From the NCBI GenBank assembly GCA_903911085.1, contig CAIWCC010000192.1:1-44228 (forward strand): a DNA stretch of 44,228 bases, read 5' to 3'. Under the pieces are notes generated by a model, which saw only the letters and a program-made list of their open reading frames with translations, searched no databases and had not been told where the DNA came from. Shown here piece after piece: positions 8,438 to 17,444 of the stretch; the first letter of the stretch is position 1, and each line of letters begins with the position of its first letter. The position numbers and the translations under genes are program-made. The stretch is from an uncultured Bacteroidales bacterium (GTDB lineage: Bacteria > Bacteroidota > Bacteroidia > Bacteroidales > Paludibacteraceae).

Positions 8438-10228
8438 ATGGAAAACAAAACATTAATGAAATGCTATTTCTCATTACTAATTTCAGGTGATTATTCGTCT
8501 CTATCAGATTTCAAACATCTAAATAACAGTAATGTAGATTTTTTTGTAAACGGAAATCTTTATAACTATTCCGAAGAAATTCTGTTTAATAATTATTTAA
8601 ATGAAAATTTAAATGCTTTTAAATCAATAGATGGTGATTTTTTGATTATTATTATAGAAAACAAAAAAATTCATTTAATACGTGATAGACACGGCGCTGG
8701 AAGTCAGCTATTTTATTCAAATAATTACTGCAGTACAAATCTACTCGAATTTACAGATTTGAAAGGATTTGATTGCAAACCAAATTATGAGGCTATTTTT
8801 ACATTTTTAAGCATTGGTTATGTACCATCTCCGCTTACTTCGCTTGAAGGAATAAAAAAACTAAATCCAGGATTTGTTCTAACCTATGAAAATTCTGTAA
8901 TTTCAACGCAAGATTTATTTGGCTACGATGAATACATGAAAAATGTAGGCACTTCAACATTATCATTAGAAGATGCTACAATGGAATACGAGCAATTACA
9001 TAAAAAGGCAATAAAAGATAGAATTAGCAATAAGAAAAAAATAGGTTTACTTTTAAGTGGCGGTTATGATTCCGGAGGGAATATTTCTGCATTAAGAGAT
9101 ATTTATGATGGTGAAATTGTTTCTTTTTCGATAGGATTTAAAGATAATCCGTGGACAGAATTACCTCTAGCAAAGGTTCTTGCACAAAAATATAATAGTA
9201 AACATTATGAGTACGAGATTGATGGTTCAGAAATAATGAATCTTCCACAAATTATTGGAATAACGGGTGATCCGTTTCAGGAGGCTGGATTAATGGTCAA
9301 TTTTACAGCCATGCAATTAGTTAGAAATAGTGGCGAAAACCCACAAATTATTCTAGGTGGAGATGGAAATGATCAACACTTTGGTACTTTTGGAAAAGAG
9401 CTTGCTATACATTGGAAAATGAAAAACAGTGGTTTGCAAATCTTTCAGAAACTGTATGATATAGTTGGAAATAATTTTCAGTTATTCGATAAAGACAATA
9501 TCTTTTTTAGAACTGAATTTCACAACCGAAAAATTCTTCATATACAACAGAGCGATGTTTTTGGATTTAGCTTGATTAAATTAAACAAAATGAATACCCT
9601 AGGGTATAAGTTAAAGCAATTCACCTATCTCAAAAATACACCCCACAAATATGAAAATTTTGATAAGTATTTCTTTAGCAGAAACTTTAATATTGATATT
9701 AAACAAATTATCAATGAGGTTATACTATTCAAATCTTCAAGAATGTCCGAAGCTTTTGGAAATAAAATCTCGTTTCCTTATATGAGCACTGATTTATATC
9801 GTTTTTTGAATTCAATGCCATTATCTCATAAATTGTATGGAAATACTAGTGAATTGACAAAAGGGAAAGGGGTTTCTAAGTTTTTGCACAAAAGGTATTT
9901 ACAAGCAAAACTACCTACTGAAATTACCAATCGAAAAAAACAGGGTGGTTTTGCACCACTTCCAATATTTTTGAAAGATGATAAACAACGTAAAATAATA
10001 TTTGATATTTTACGGAAGTCGGATGCAATTAAAAATATATTTAATACTAAAGATATTGAGAATCTCTTTCAACAATACGAAACAATAATTAACTCAAAGT
10101 CTTATTGGTTTTGGTTTCAACAAGTTAAAGCCAATCAGATTATCAATTTACTGACTTTAGCTGTTTGGTGGGAAATGTTTATTAACAAAAGGACTGGTTT
10201 AAAATCTGTTTCTGAATTAATAGAATAA
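8438..10228 (+). CDS. Asparagine-synthetase-like amidotransferase without the N-terminal cysteine
   Basis: This 596-residue protein has the AsnB two-domain layout. The N-terminal part (about 1-165) resembles a class II glutaminase domain, including RDRHGAGSQLFY at 82-93, but lacks the Cys2 nucleophile: it begins MENKTLMKCYF. The C-terminal ATP-pyrophosphatase domain carries the PP-loop SGGYDS at 207-212 and GGDGNDQHFG near 308-317, plus KKQGGFAPLP near the end. Without the cysteine it probably cannot hydrolyse glutamine and would need free ammonia or another nucleophile. Such proteins are common in glycan clusters, where some form uronamides. A Ugd-derived hexuronate would be a logical acceptor here (inference). 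Gaps of 169 and 136 bp isolate it from its neighbours. Confidence 0.82.
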   Translation: MENKTLMKCYFSLLISGDYSSLSDFKHLNNSNVDFFVNGNLYNYSEEILFNNYLNENLNAFKSIDGDFLIIIIENKKIHLIRDRHGAGSQLFYSNNYCSTNLLEFTDLKGFDCKPNYEAIFTFLSIGYVPSPLTSLEGIKKLNPGFVLTYENSVISTQDLFGYDEYMKNVGTSTLSLEDATMEYEQLHKKAIKDRISNKKKIGLLLSGGYDSGGNISALRDIYDGEIVSFSIGFKDNPWTELPLAKVLAQKYNSKHYEYEIDGSEIMNLPQIIGITGDPFQEAGLMVNFTAMQLVRNSGENPQIILGGDGNDQHFGTFGKELAIHWKMKNSGLQIFQKLYDIVGNNFQLFDKDNIFFRTEFHNRKILHIQQSDVFGFSLIKLNKMNTLGYKLKQFTYLKNTPHKYENFDKYFFSRNFNIDIKQIINEVILFKSSRMSEAFGNKISFPYMSTDLYRFLNSMPLSHKLYGNTSELTKGKGVSKFLHKRYLQAKLPTEITNRKKQGGFAPLPIFLKDDKQRKIIFDILRKSDAIKNIFNTKDIENLFQQYETIINSKSYWFWFQQVKANQIINLLTLAVWWEMFINKRTGLKSVSELIE

Positions 10229-10364
10229 TTTTAGAACAAGCACAACAAGAACGTTTCAAATACATTGATTATCATCACATTAATTGAAATTTATTTTCAA
10301 ATAGAAATGCTCTGAACCACAAGTTATCAATTTTCATCATTAAAATATTTAATATTTAAACAAT

Positions 10365-11519
10365 ATGAGAATAGGCATCGAAGCACAAAGATTATACCGC
10401 AAGAAAAAACACGGAATGGACATTGTGGCTTTAGAGTTAATTAAAAGCCTACAAGCTATTGACAAAATAAATGAATATATTATTTTTGTGAGGCCCGACC
10501 GTGATAATAAATGTATTCCGAGTGCTCCAAATTTTAAGATTATCGAACTAAGAGGGTGTTTATTTCCATTTTGGGAGCAAATTATATTGCCTAGAGCGGC
10601 AGAAAAAGAAAGGTGCGACATTTTACAATGTACTAGCAATACTGGACCCATTTTTTGTAAAATTCCAATTTTCACAATTATACATGATATTATTTATCTT
10701 GAAAGTATTAGTCTGTTAAAAAAAAGAGGAACATGGTACCAGAAATTTGGAAATATGTATCGTCGTATTATAGTTCCGATAATTGCCAAAAAGAGTAAGC
10801 GAATTATAACTGTTTCAAATTTTGAAAAATGCGTTATTGATGAATATTTGAATTTGGGTGACAATTTAGTATCAATTTACAATGGAATAGGCGATCATTT
10901 TTACAAAATTACCGACAAACAAAAACTTGAAAGTGCCAAAGAAAAGTATAAACTTCCAGATAATTTCTTGTTTTTTATTGGAAATACAGATCCCAAAAAA
11001 AATACCCCAAATGTTTTAAAAGCATTTGCAGATTATATTTCTCGTTCACAATCAAAATTTAAACTCGTTATAGTTGACTTCTCCGAAAACAAATTAATAC
11101 AACTTCTTAACCAAATAGGTCACCCAGAAATTTTAAAATATATTTCGACAATAGGTTATGTACAGAATAATGAATTGCCTGCAATAATAAATCAATGTAA
11201 GGTATTTCTATATCCTTCATTACGAGAGAGTTTTGGAATTCCAATAATTGAAGCAATGGCATGTGAAGTGCCAGTAATAACATCAAATACGTCATCTATG
11301 CCAGAAATTGCAGGAAAAGCTGCAGTGCTGGTTAACCCTAATTACCCGACAGAAATATGCGATGCTATTATTCAAATACTTGACGATGAAACTTATCGTA
11401 AACAGCTTATTGAATTGGGATTAGATCAATCAAAAAAATTTTCAAGACTAGCTATGGCAGAAAAATATTTAGAGCTATACAAACAAGTATATAATGAAAC
11501 TAAAAAAATAAGTTCATGA
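10365..11519 (+). CDS. GT4 family glycosyltransferase
   Basis: This 384-residue GT-B glycosyltransferase of family 4 is a retaining enzyme. It begins MRIGIEAQRLYRKKKHGMDI, the N-terminal acceptor domain with a glycine-containing loop. The linker strand FFIGNTDPKKN is at 203-213. The donor-site E-x7-E motif is Glu288 to Glu296 (ESFGIPIIE), followed by the usual AMACEVPVITS. No membrane helix is seen, so it should act at the inner face of the membrane on lipid-linked glycan. Its stop codon overlaps the next start (ATGA), so the two glycosyltransferases are probably translationally coupled. Donor and linkage cannot be predicted. Confidence 0.92.
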   Translation: MRIGIEAQRLYRKKKHGMDIVALELIKSLQAIDKINEYIIFVRPDRDNKCIPSAPNFKIIELRGCLFPFWEQIILPRAAEKERCDILQCTSNTGPIFCKIPIFTIIHDIIYLESISLLKKRGTWYQKFGNMYRRIIVPIIAKKSKRIITVSNFEKCVIDEYLNLGDNLVSIYNGIGDHFYKITDKQKLESAKEKYKLPDNFLFFIGNTDPKKNTPNVLKAFADYISRSQSKFKLVIVDFSENKLIQLLNQIGHPEILKYISTIGYVQNNELPAIINQCKVFLYPSLRESFGIPIIEAMACEVPVITSNTSSMPEIAGKAAVLVNPNYPTEICDAIIQILDDETYRKQLIELGLDQSKKFSRLAMAEKYLELYKQVYNETKKISS

Positions 11520-12694
11520 TTAAAGGTGAAAATATTGTATGCATAAGTAATACTACCTGGTTTGGTAATTATGCAAAATCGACCGTTCAAATTTTGTCAC
11601 GATTGGCAAAGCACAACAATGTTTTATTTGTTGAATATCCACACACTTTTAAAGATGTAATAGCCACTCTTATGGGCAAACAAAATGTGACAATTGCTCG
11701 CATGGTAAGGCTCGAAAAAGGCTTACAATTGATTGAAACAGATGTTCATACAAAAGTACATGATTTAGTTGTTCCGCCTGGAATACCCGTATATTTTTTA
11801 AAAAACGAAGGGTTATTTAATTTATTCTTTAGCGTAAATGTGTTCATTTACAAAGTAGTATTAAAGAAAGCTTTAAAAAAGCTGCATTTTAACAACCCGA
11901 TTGTAATCACAGCTTATAATCCTTTTTATGGCCTTTCACTTATCGACAAACTAAATGAAAAGGCACATATTTATTATTGTTATGATGGAGTTGAATCTGG
12001 ATTTTTTGGAAATAGAATTTTTGACGTTGAAGATAAATTTTCTAAAAAAGTGAAAGCAATAATTACAACATCTGATTATTTGAATGAAGAAAAAAAGAAG
12101 ATTAATCCAAACACATTTGTTGTGAAAAATGGAGTTGATTTTCCTGTATTTGAGAAATTTTCAAAAAAAGAGGTATTCAATAGAGAGCGAAAAAGAGTAG
12201 GTTTTATTGGCAGTTTAGATCCTAGGTTTGATATAGAAACTGTAGAAAACGCCGTTAAAACACTTACCAATTTTGATTTTGAATTTACAGGTGACATGCG
12301 TAATTTGGTATTAAAATCGAGATTAAGTAAGTATTCAAATGTAAAGTTTTTTGATCCCATAAAACCCAATGATGTACCACAAATACTTGCAACATACGAC
12401 GTTGGAATAATTCCATATATAGTAAATGAGGTAAATAAAAACATATATCCATTAAAAATAAATGAGTATTTGGCAGTTGGTGTTCCATTAGTTATGACTC
12501 CATTTGCTGTTTTACCAGAATTTGATGGTCTTGTTAGCATTTCAAATGATATTAAAGATTTTGCAAAAAAACTTGTTGAAGAAACAGATAATGATACTAA
12601 AGAGAAAATTGAGAAAAGAGTAAAATTTGCTGCTTCAAATTCTTGGGAAGCAAGAACAGAAAGTTTTAGTGATATTTTGGAAAAGTTTATTTAA
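11516..12694 (+). CDS. GT-B glycosyltransferase (GT1/GT4-like, TuaH-like)
   Basis: This 392-residue protein starts inside the previous gene through an ATGA overlap. The C-terminal half has GT-B donor-domain features: RKRVGFIGSLDPRFD near 220, a VPQILATYDVGIIPY block near 290, then PLKINEYLAVGVPLVMTPF around 310-332, which replaces the classical E-x7-E with the NEYLAVG type seen in TuaH-like and related sugar transferases. The N-terminal half has ICISNTTWFGNYAKST, resembling the acceptor-domain opening of that group. It is soluble or peripheral. It likely adds a sugar to the same glycan as its coupled partner; its specificity is unknown. Confidence 0.82.
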   Translation: MIKGENIVCISNTTWFGNYAKSTVQILSRLAKHNNVLFVEYPHTFKDVIATLMGKQNVTIARMVRLEKGLQLIETDVHTKVHDLVVPPGIPVYFLKNEGLFNLFFSVNVFIYKVVLKKALKKLHFNNPIVITAYNPFYGLSLIDKLNEKAHIYYCYDGVESGFFGNRIFDVEDKFSKKVKAIITTSDYLNEEKKKINPNTFVVKNGVDFPVFEKFSKKEVFNRERKRVGFIGSLDPRFDIETVENAVKTLTNFDFEFTGDMRNLVLKSRLSKYSNVKFFDPIKPNDVPQILATYDVGIIPYIVNEVNKNIYPLKINEYLAVGVPLVMTPFAVLPEFDGLVSISNDIKDFAKKLVEETDNDTKEKIEKRVKFAASNSWEARTESFSDILEKFI

Positions 12695-12777
12695 CCAATA
12701 CAATCAAATATAAACTGTTTGATAATTTCAATATTAAAAATGAAGATAAATAATTAACATATAAATACTTTAAATAT

Positions 12778-13713
12778 ATGTATTACAGAAACATAACAGA
12801 TTTGAATCAAATCATACTTAAACGTTTAAGTATTCTTCCACGCGATTTCGACTTAATTGTAGGTATTCCACGCAGTGGTATGATGCCAGCTAACTTATTG
12901 GCATTTTATTTAAATAAACCTTATACTGACATTCATTCATTTATGAATGGGCATATCTACAAAGCTGGTGCTCGTGGCCAGTTCTTTGACATAAAGGACT
13001 TTAAGAAGATATTGGTTGTTGATGACAGCATTGCTTCTGGTAAAGCCATTATTGAAGCAAGAGAGAATTTAAAAAATCTCGAAGGTGACTTTTCAATTAG
13101 TTATTGCGCAATATACGTAGCGCCTGGGAAAGAAAAAATGGTTGATTATTATTTTGAGAAAGTGCCACTTCCACGCTATTTTCAGTGGAATATCCTAAAT
13201 CATACTGTTCTAGAAAAGGCTTGTTTCGACATTGACGGTGTATTATGTATTGACCCAACCGAAGAACAAAATGATGATGGTCCAAAATATATTGATTTTA
13301 TACTTAATGCTCCTCCACTATTTATACCTGGTAGTAAAATTGGGACCGTGGTAACATCACGCCTTGAAAAATACAGGAAAGAAACAGAGACATGGCTAAC
13401 AAACAATAAAATTAAGTACAAAGATTTGGTAATGCTCGATTTGCCAAATAAAGAAGCTCGACAAAAAGCCAACGGACATGCTGCACATAAAGCCAAAACA
13501 TATAACGACAGTAAGTACGTTCTATTCGTTGAAAGCTCTCTTAATCAGGCAATTGAGATAAACAAAATCACAAAAAAGCCTGTTTTCTGCACTGAAAATT
13601 TTGAAATGATTTTTGACAATGAATCAACAATGTATAATATAAAAACTGGTAAATATTTTCCATTTCTTCGACGCTTTGCTTTGAAATTGAGAGATAAATT
13701 ACGAAACCGTTAG
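12778..13713 (+). CDS. Type I phosphoribosyltransferase fused to a HAD-like phosphatase domain
   Basis: This 311-residue protein has two domains. Residues 1-140 form a type I phosphoribosyltransferase: IVGIPRSGMMPA (27-38) and the PRPP-binding loop VVDDSIASG (80-88). Residues about 147-290 form a HAD-like domain: DIDGV at 151-155 (Asp151 nucleophile, Asp153), TSR at 193-195, HKAK at 237-240 and a weak acidic motif FVESS (Glu252) in place of the usual double Asp. Its place among glycosyltransferases suggests a glycan role. A route to ribofuranose in bacterial glycans by 5-phosphoribosyl transfer from PRPP followed by dephosphorylation is known, and this fusion would fit it (inference). A nucleotide-salvage PRTase is the alternative. 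Confidence 0.8.
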   Translation: MYYRNITDLNQIILKRLSILPRDFDLIVGIPRSGMMPANLLAFYLNKPYTDIHSFMNGHIYKAGARGQFFDIKDFKKILVVDDSIASGKAIIEARENLKNLEGDFSISYCAIYVAPGKEKMVDYYFEKVPLPRYFQWNILNHTVLEKACFDIDGVLCIDPTEEQNDDGPKYIDFILNAPPLFIPGSKIGTVVTSRLEKYRKETETWLTNNKIKYKDLVMLDLPNKEARQKANGHAAHKAKTYNDSKYVLFVESSLNQAIEINKITKKPVFCTENFEMIFDNESTMYNIKTGKYFPFLRRFALKLRDKLRNR

Positions 13714-13731
13714 TGATAATATATTTACAAA

Positions 13732-14865
13732 ATGAAAAAAATTGGCATTCTTACAATTACCGATTATGTAAACTATGGAAATAGATTACAAAATTATGCG
13801 GCTCAAGAGCTTTTAAAATCCTTGGGATTTGAAGTTGAATCTATTGTGAATGTTACAATACCAGAAATTGAAACTGGGTTAGCATTTACAATAAAAAGAC
13901 TGAAAAATGCATTAAAACTATCGCCTGCTACTTTAGTAAAAAAAACCGTAGAAAAACTTGACGAACGTAAAAACCACGAAAAATACCTTGCAGGTCAACG
14001 TGCAAAGGAAAAATCATTTCGTGAATTTTCGGAGAAATATGTAAGTGAAACAGATTTTGTTGTTTCTCAAAAAAATATTCCTGCAGATTTAGGTGACCGA
14101 TATGATTATGTGGTTGTAGGAAGCGATCAAATTTGGAATCCCAAAATTAGATATGGCTCATCCATTGATTTTCTGACATTTGCACCAAAAAATAAACGTG
14201 TGGCATTGGCACCAAGTTTTGGAGTTTCTACTATACCTGAAAAATATGTTGCACGATATACAAAATGGATTTCAGAAATGGCATTTTTGTCTGTAAGAGA
14301 ACAAGCTGGTGCTGATATTATCAAAAAACTCACTGGTTTAGAAGCGCCTGTGCATATCGACCCTACACTTATGCTCACAAAAGAACATTGGCTGTCGATT
14401 GCTCAAAAAGCAAAACAAAAACCTGCTGAAAAGTATTTATTGACATACTTTATTGGTGCCGTTTCCAAAAAAAGAAGACAACTTATAACTGAGCTAGCTA
14501 AAAAAAACAATTTAAAAATTGTACAAATGGCTAGTTTAGTGGACATTGAGCGATATGATGCTAGTCCAGCTGAATTTATTGACTATATTAACTCTGCAAG
14601 TTTGGTTTGTACTGATTCTTTTCATGCTATAATTTTTTCAATGCAATCTGAAAAACCATTTGTTGTTTTCGACCGTGAGGGAAAAAGTGCAGTAATGTCT
14701 TCTCGCATAGACACTTTACTATCAAAATTCAAGTTCGAATCACGCAAATATTCGATACTTGAACAAACTAATAATTTCTTTACTATTGATTATTCACATG
14801 TACCGCAAATTTTAGAAGTAGAACGAAAAAAAGTGCTCGAATATCTAAATAACGCATTGAAATAA
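13732..14865 (+). CDS. Polysaccharide pyruvyl transferase family protein
   Basis: This 377-residue protein belongs to the polysaccharide pyruvyl transferase family (CsaB/WcaK-like), which transfers pyruvate from phosphoenolpyruvate as a ketal onto sugars of cell-surface glycans. Recognisable blocks are DYVNYGNRLQNYAAQELL (11-28), DYVVVGSDQIWNP (125-137) and, near residue 290, VCTDSFHAIIFSMQSEKPF, with the His expected for PEP binding. Length is normal and there is no membrane helix. It begins 18 bp after the PRTase-HAD gene and is probably cotranscribed. Some family members do chemistry other than pyruvylation, so the exact modification is uncertain. Confidence 0.9.
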   Translation: MKKIGILTITDYVNYGNRLQNYAAQELLKSLGFEVESIVNVTIPEIETGLAFTIKRLKNALKLSPATLVKKTVEKLDERKNHEKYLAGQRAKEKSFREFSEKYVSETDFVVSQKNIPADLGDRYDYVVVGSDQIWNPKIRYGSSIDFLTFAPKNKRVALAPSFGVSTIPEKYVARYTKWISEMAFLSVREQAGADIIKKLTGLEAPVHIDPTLMLTKEHWLSIAQKAKQKPAEKYLLTYFIGAVSKKRRQLITELAKKNNLKIVQMASLVDIERYDASPAEFIDYINSASLVCTDSFHAIIFSMQSEKPFVVFDREGKSAVMSSRIDTLLSKFKFESRKYSILEQTNNFFTIDYSHVPQILEVERKKVLEYLNNALK

Positions 14866-14890
14866 TATTTAAAGTGATTGTCATTCAATA

Positions 14891-14911
14891 TCTTAGATTA
14901 AAAATCTGAGA
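14891..14911. other. Small hairpin between pyruvyl transferase and acyltransferase genes
   Basis: An 8-bp stem (14891-14898 with 14904-14911, one G-U pair) closes a 5-nt loop 25 bases after the pyruvyl transferase stop. It has no T-run. It may be a weak attenuator or processing site within the operon, or chance. Confidence 0.25.
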
Positions 14912-15048
14912 ATCAGAACAATTAATACTGAATTTAAATTTTCAATATAAAGATTTAACACCAATTGACTGATGAGCTAAATAAACAAATTACAAAATTT
15001 TAAAAATCGGAATATAGATTGTGTAACGAACAGATAAATCAAAAGTTT

Positions 15049-16059
15049 ATGGCAACAAAAAATCAAAAGAACTTATCAATTGAAACTCTAAGGGGTATAG
15101 CAATACTACTTGTAGTTATGGGGCATGTCATTGGTTATAAATCGGATGAAGGAATGAAAGTAGCTGACAATTCATTTCTTAGACATCTATATTTCACATT
15201 TGAATACTTAAGAATGCCACTTTTTACTGTAATATCAGGTTGGGTATATTCATTAATGCCTGTAACCAAAAATTATTTTAAAATATTCACAATAAAAAAA
15301 TGTAGACGCCTTCTTTTACCTTTAGTTTTTGTTGGAGGATTATATTATATTTTGCAAAGTATTATACCAGGCACCAGCAATTCTTATGAATTAAAAAATA
15401 TATGGAGAATATTGTTATTTCCTTATACTTTCTATTGGTATTTACAATCGCTTTTTATTGTATTTTTTGTGATTTCAATAATTGACTCATTCAAATTATC
15501 AGAAAAAATTTATAACTGGCTTATTATTTTAGCATTATCTTTCTTGTTGTTGATAGTACGTGATGATTTATTCCCCGAAACAATACAAAATTATTTTGGG
15601 TTCAAAGGTGCGATTTATCTACTCCCGTTCTTCCTTATAGGAGTTGGTGTTAAGCGTTTTGAGTCTCAATTTAACAACAAATATCTTTTATGGACATTCG
15701 GAATAACTCTAATTGCATGTTTAATTTTCCAGCAACTGTCATGGTACAAAGTTACTGACTATGTTTTTTCAAGATATAGTGGTATTGGATTAATAATTGG
15801 TATAACAGGTACAATTACTTTGATGCACACACATTTTACAAATAAGTGGTTTGCTTGGTTAGGCAACTTTGCATATTCAATTTTTTTGTTTCACTCTTTT
15901 GGAGCTTCAGGAAGCAGAATAATTATTAATGCACTTGGTATTCATAATGTTGCAGTTGTTTTCTTCATTTCTTTGACCTTCGGTATGGCTTTACCAATTG
16001 TAGCCGAAAAAATTCTTGACAGATTCAAAATTACCCGATTACTTATGCTAGGAAGATAG
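15049..16059 (+). CDS. Acyltransferase 3 family membrane protein
   Basis: This 336-residue polytopic protein of the acyltransferase 3 (OafA/WecH-like) family moves acetyl or other acyl groups onto glycans at the membrane. The N-terminus carries the family motif SIETLRGIAILLVVMGHV (10-27, with Arg15 and His26). About ten hydrophobic helices follow, and the length matches single-domain members. I chose the ATG at 15049 because it places Met just before the conserved motif. An in-frame TTG at 15019 would add ten unremarkable residues. Acetylation of the glycan is the most likely role; succinylation or transfer to another lipid is possible. Confidence 0.9.
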   Translation: MATKNQKNLSIETLRGIAILLVVMGHVIGYKSDEGMKVADNSFLRHLYFTFEYLRMPLFTVISGWVYSLMPVTKNYFKIFTIKKCRRLLLPLVFVGGLYYILQSIIPGTSNSYELKNIWRILLFPYTFYWYLQSLFIVFFVISIIDSFKLSEKIYNWLIILALSFLLLIVRDDLFPETIQNYFGFKGAIYLLPFFLIGVGVKRFESQFNNKYLLWTFGITLIACLIFQQLSWYKVTDYVFSRYSGIGLIIGITGTITLMHTHFTNKWFAWLGNFAYSIFLFHSFGASGSRIIINALGIHNVAVVFFISLTFGMALPIVAEKILDRFKITRLLMLGR

Positions 16060-16095
16060 TTCTAAAATTAAATATACAATTTAAAACAGAAAATT

Positions 16096-17268
16096 ATGCA
16101 AACACTTCAAATTATTTTTTGGATTTTACTAGGTATAGTTTTTTACACTTATTTAGGTTACGGAATAGTACTTTATATTCTGTTGAAAATAAAACGTTTG
16201 TTCAAGAAGAAGAAATTGACAAATCTGTCTGATAATGAACTTCCTGAAGTAACATTGCTTATAGCTGCATTTAACGAACAAGATTATGTCAAAGCAAAAG
16301 TTGAAAACACGTTTCAGTTAAATTATCCACAAGAGAAACTACATCAAATATGGGTTACTGATGGGTCAAACGATGCAACTCCAACATTATTAGCTTCGTA
16401 CGAAGGTGTAGAAGTACTACACAAACCTGAGCGTAATGGCAAAATTGCTGCAATGAACAGAGGTGTGAAATTTGTAAAAACACCAATAGTTATTTTCTCT
16501 GATGCAAACACTTTGTTGGGTAAAGAATCGATACGAAAGATTGCTGAAATGTTCAATGACCCTAAAACTGGTTGCGTATCTGGTGAAAAACGTATTTTTA
16601 ACGCTGATGAAGAAGCAGCATCTGCCGCAGGTGAAGGTATATATTGGAAATACGAATCGGCACTAAAACGCTGGGATGCTGAATTAAACACGGCTGTAGG
16701 AGCTGCTGGTGAACTATTTGCTATCCGCACCGAACTATTCAACGAGGTAGAAGCTGATACATTATTGGACGATTTTATTATTTCGCTAAGAGTGGCAATG
16801 CAAGGTTATAAAATTGATTATGATCCAGAAGCTTATGCTATTGAAACTGCTTCTGCAAACGTAAAAGAAGAGTTGAAACGGAAAATTCGTATTGCAGCAG
16901 GTGGAATTCAATCTATAGTTCGATTGTATCCATTGCTCAATATTTTTAAATACGGAATGTTGTCGTTCCAATACATTTCACACAGGGTTTTGCGCTGGAC
17001 AATAACACCTATAGCGTTGGTATTGTTACTATTAGTCAACATTGCTTTAGCACCTTTTTCAAACTTATTTGCGGTGATTCTTGTTCTACAAGTTTTATTC
17101 TACTTGTCTGCTTTTATAGGCTGGAAGCTTGAAAACAAAAAACTTAAAGTAAAGATATTCTTTATTCCTTATTATTTTTACATTATGAATTATGCTGTAT
17201 TTATGGGTTTTGGTAGGTATATGCGTAACAGTCAGAGTGTAAACTGGGAAAGAGCAAAACGAGCATAA
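16096..17268 (+). CDS. Membrane GT2 glycosyltransferase
   Basis: This 390-residue family 2 glycosyltransferase has an N-terminal helix (about 5-31) and three or four C-terminal helices (about 285-375). Catalytic landmarks are EVTLLIAAFNE (51-61), VTDGSND (87-93), FSDAN (134-138), the GAAGELFAIRTELF block (202-215) and LLDDFIISLRV (223-233), where the DD is the likely catalytic base region. RKIRIAAGG near 262 occupies the position of the QxxRW-type motif. It is the last gene of the polysaccharide locus, 36 bp after the acyltransferase and followed by a hairpin terminator. Donor and acceptor are unknown. Confidence 0.9.
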   Translation: MQTLQIIFWILLGIVFYTYLGYGIVLYILLKIKRLFKKKKLTNLSDNELPEVTLLIAAFNEQDYVKAKVENTFQLNYPQEKLHQIWVTDGSNDATPTLLASYEGVEVLHKPERNGKIAAMNRGVKFVKTPIVIFSDANTLLGKESIRKIAEMFNDPKTGCVSGEKRIFNADEEAASAAGEGIYWKYESALKRWDAELNTAVGAAGELFAIRTELFNEVEADTLLDDFIISLRVAMQGYKIDYDPEAYAIETASANVKEELKRKIRIAAGGIQSIVRLYPLLNIFKYGMLSFQYISHRVLRWTITPIALVLLLLVNIALAPFSNLFAVILVLQVLFYLSAFIGWKLENKKLKVKIFFIPYYFYIMNYAVFMGFGRYMRNSQSVNWERAKRA

Positions 17269-17378
17269 TCGAATATACAATTGGGATTAATAATTGAATT
17301 TGAATTTTTCATTATCTGATTAAGAATCAACTATTAAAATTATAAACAACACGTTATAAATACAAAACTATAACAAAA

Positions 17379-17411
17379 AAAAGCTACAACTAATTGATAG
17401 TTGTAGCTTTT
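17379..17411. terminator. Bidirectional intrinsic terminator
   Basis: A perfect 14-bp stem (17379-17392 with 17398-17411) with a 5-nt loop lies between convergent genes. The stem has A-runs on the left and T-runs on the right, so it can end transcription of both the polysaccharide locus (+) and the beta-helix protein (-). Confidence 0.85.
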
Positions 17412-17444
17412 ATATTTTCCAAATACTTAATGTCTATGTAATTA

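Noticed and set aside
12076-12540. 154-codon open frame on the - strand
   Set aside because: It lies fully within the GT-B glycosyltransferase gene, whose conserved motifs fix the coding frame.
15019-15048. TTG start for the acyltransferase
   Set aside because: The ATG at 15049 directly precedes the conserved N-terminal motif; the extra ten residues add nothing recognisable.
16344-16742. 132-codon open frame on the - strand
   Set aside because: It is antisense to the catalytic core of the GT2 gene.
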